Assembly (NCBI GenBank): GCA_030424975.1
Contig: JAUHVY010000001.1
Coordinates: 1,237,093 to 1,301,092, forward strand
Direction of reading: 5' to 3'
DNA: 64,000 nucleotides
Origin: Alphaproteobacteria bacterium
GTDB taxonomy: Bacteria > Pseudomonadota > Alphaproteobacteria > Micavibrionales > Micavibrionaceae
Position 1 is the stretch's first letter, and every line of letters begins with the position of its first letter. Shown here piece by piece: positions 62,662 to 64,000 of the stretch. The position numbers and the translations under genes were made by a program. The notes beneath the pieces are model-generated. The model was not told where the DNA came from and did not search any database. It was given only the letters and a program-made list of their open reading frames with translations.

Positions 62662-63954
62662 TTAATCTACGAACGGATCACGCATCAAAATTGTATCATC
62701 ACGCTCGGGACTGGTTGACAACATGCTTACTGGCGCACCGATCAACTCTTCGATATGACGTACATATTTCACCGCAGCCGCAGGCAATTCCGCCCATGAA
62801 CGCGCGCCGTATGTGCTCTCACTCCATCCATCCATTGTTTCATAGATAGGCTCTACTGCGGCTTGATCAACCTGTGATGCAGGGTAATAATCAATCTCTT
62901 CACCGTTCAAACGGTAGCCGACACAGATTTTAATTTCTTCAAGACCATCAAGAACGTCCAATTTGGTCAATGAAATACCGTGAATACCGTTCACACGCAC
63001 TGCCTGACGCACCATCACCGCATCAAACCAACCACAGCGACGCTTACGTCCTGTAACTGTACCGAACTCCTTACCCTTTTCACCAAGGAACTGGCCGATC
63101 TCATTGTCTTGTTCAGTCGGGAAAGGCCCCGTACCAACGCGGGTTGTATATGCTTTGGTGATACCCAACACATATTTCACCGCATCAACGCCCATACCCG
63201 AACCAATCGCCGCCTGCGCAGCCACCGTGTTCGATGATGTAACGTAAGGGTATGTACCGTGATCAACATCAAGCATCGTACCTTGTGCACCTTCGAACAA
63301 AATCTTTTTGCCTTCGGTACGGGCACGATCAAGGTCACGCCAAACAACACCTGCGTAATGCAGAATATCGCCGGCGATTTCCATCAATTTATCATAAGTT
63401 TCATTGGCATCCATTGTGTCCGCACCCATCCCGGCCAACAGGATATTATGGTGGAACATCATTTTACTGATTTTCTCTTTCAAAATTTCAGGATGACGCA
63501 GATCACAAACACGAATACCGCGTCGCGCAACCTTATCCTCATAGGCAGGACCAATACCGCGTTTGGTTGTTCCCAATTTACCTTCGCCGCGTGTCATTTC
63601 CAACGCCGCATCCAAGGCCTGGTGTACAGGCAAAATCAGATTTGCATTTTCTGCAATCACGAAATTCTCAGGTGTAATCTTCACACCCTTTTCTTTGATT
63701 GTCGCGATTTCCTTCAACAATGCCCAAGGACTAATGACAACACCGTTTCCGATCATGGAAATCTTACCCTGCCTGACGACGCCTGACGGCAACAGGTTCA
63801 ATTTATATTCATTGCCATCAATCACAAGTGTATGACCGGCATTGTGACCACCTTGGAAACGCACAACGACATCCGCGCGCGATGACAACCAGTCAACGAT
63901 TTTACCTTTACCTTCATCACCCCATTGTGAGCCGATTACTGCTACATTACTCAT
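62662..63954 (-). CDS. purA: Adenylosuccinate synthetase
   Basis: Catalyses GTP-dependent condensation of IMP with aspartate, the first step from IMP to AMP. Diagnostic motifs are [14 protein letters not shown] (P-loop-like GTP site and catalytic Asp), NAGHTL (catalytic His), [19 protein letters not shown], the [15 protein letters not shown] block and [11 protein letters not shown]. It has 430 residues, the standard length. ATG 63954 is placed at the usual N-terminus ([10 protein letters not shown]). It is followed by a good terminator. Confidence 0.97.
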   Translation of the reverse strand: MSNVAVIGSQWGDEGKGKIVDWLSSRADVVVRFQGGHNAGHTLVIDGNEYKLNLLPSGVVRQGKISMIGNGVVISPWALLKEIATIKEKGVKITPENFVIAENANLILPVHQALDAALEMTRGEGKLGTTKRGIGPAYEDKVARRGIRVCDLRHPEILKEKISKMMFHHNILLAGMGADTMDANETYDKLMEIAGDILHYAGVVWRDLDRARTEGKKILFEGAQGTMLDVDHGTYPYVTSSNTVAAQAAIGSGMGVDAVKYVLGITKAYTTRVGTGPFPTEQDNEIGQFLGEKGKEFGTVTGRKRRCGWFDAVMVRQAVRVNGIHGISLTKLDVLDGLEEIKICVGYRLNGEEIDYYPASQVDQAAVEPIYETMDGWSESTYGARSWAELPAAAVKYVRHIEELIGAPVSMLSTSPERDDTILMRDPFVD

Positions 63955-64000
63955 TTTAAAACCTCATCGTTTGAATATTTGAGTATTTCTACTAATCAAT

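Overview
The window is a chromosomal segment of an alphaproteobacterium. The evidence is a CpdR-type response regulator, a complete Tad/Cpa (Flp) pilus locus with a CtrA-type box (TTAA-N7-TTAAC) upstream of the pilin gene, a short RNase E/G, a glpD-glpK pair, and a SitABCD-MntR manganese operon. By eye the base composition is moderate to low GC, and lower still at about 27.0-33.6 kb. The lineage cannot be fixed from the sequence; a Micavibrio-like or similar free-living alphaproteobacterium is only a guess.

Layout. 0-4.3 kb: the end of an RNase E/G gene, a lipoprotein with PPPF(V/I)P repeats, a 705-residue protein with a gluzincin-like HEGEH...NEAVAD signature, and tRNA-Phe. 4.3-11.5 kb: the most unusual block. 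A 1580-residue protein joins an RNase J-like metallo-beta-lactamase/beta-CASP nuclease to an exonuclease I (SbcB)-like DEDDh exonuclease. It is followed in the same operon by a cN-I type 5'-nucleotidase and faces a divergent class III nucleotidyl cyclase-like gene. 11.5-26.9 kb: envelope and central functions: two alpha/beta hydrolases, a PAP2 phosphatase, a CDF transporter, a SIMPL protein, GlpD/GlpK, a YjbH-like outer-membrane protein, RluD, a secreted repeat protein, a GT4 glycosyltransferase and CpdR.

26.9-33.7 kb: an AT-rich accessory island beginning at tRNA-Val. It carries DUF4262, DUF4279 and DUF4288 proteins (immunity-type small proteins), secreted and membrane proteins of unknown function, a near-perfect 36-bp direct repeat, and an inverted-repeat pair around the DUF4262 gene. 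Start-less protein tails overlap the starts of some of the small genes. At its right edge lies a fragment copied from the neighbouring SCO-like gene. 33.7-36.4 kb: a SCO-like, His-rich and DUF2946-like trio that suggests copper handling. 36.9-42.4 kb: a RimK-type ATP-grasp fused to a RimK-associated protease domain, then SitABCD-MntR behind a good MntR-type palindrome. 42.5-45.3 kb: a GalU-like nucleotidyltransferase with two glycerophosphodiester phosphodiesterase paralogues, one lacking a catalytic His.

45.5-62.4 kb: the Tad pilus locus. A plus-strand group (CpaC N-domain protein, TadD-like lipoprotein, small membrane protein) faces a long minus-strand series: pseudokinase, membrane protein, TadE, TadE/F, TadG, Flp pilin, CpaA, CpaB, CpaC, CpaD, TadZ, TadA, TadB, TadC. 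Terminators split the series into several transcription units. The window closes with purA.

How the genes fit together: glycerophosphodiesters could yield glycerol-3-phosphate for GlpD. The nuclease fusion plus nucleotidase could take RNA and DNA down to nucleosides. The pilus locus appears to be under cell-cycle (CtrA) control. These links are inferences from gene content.
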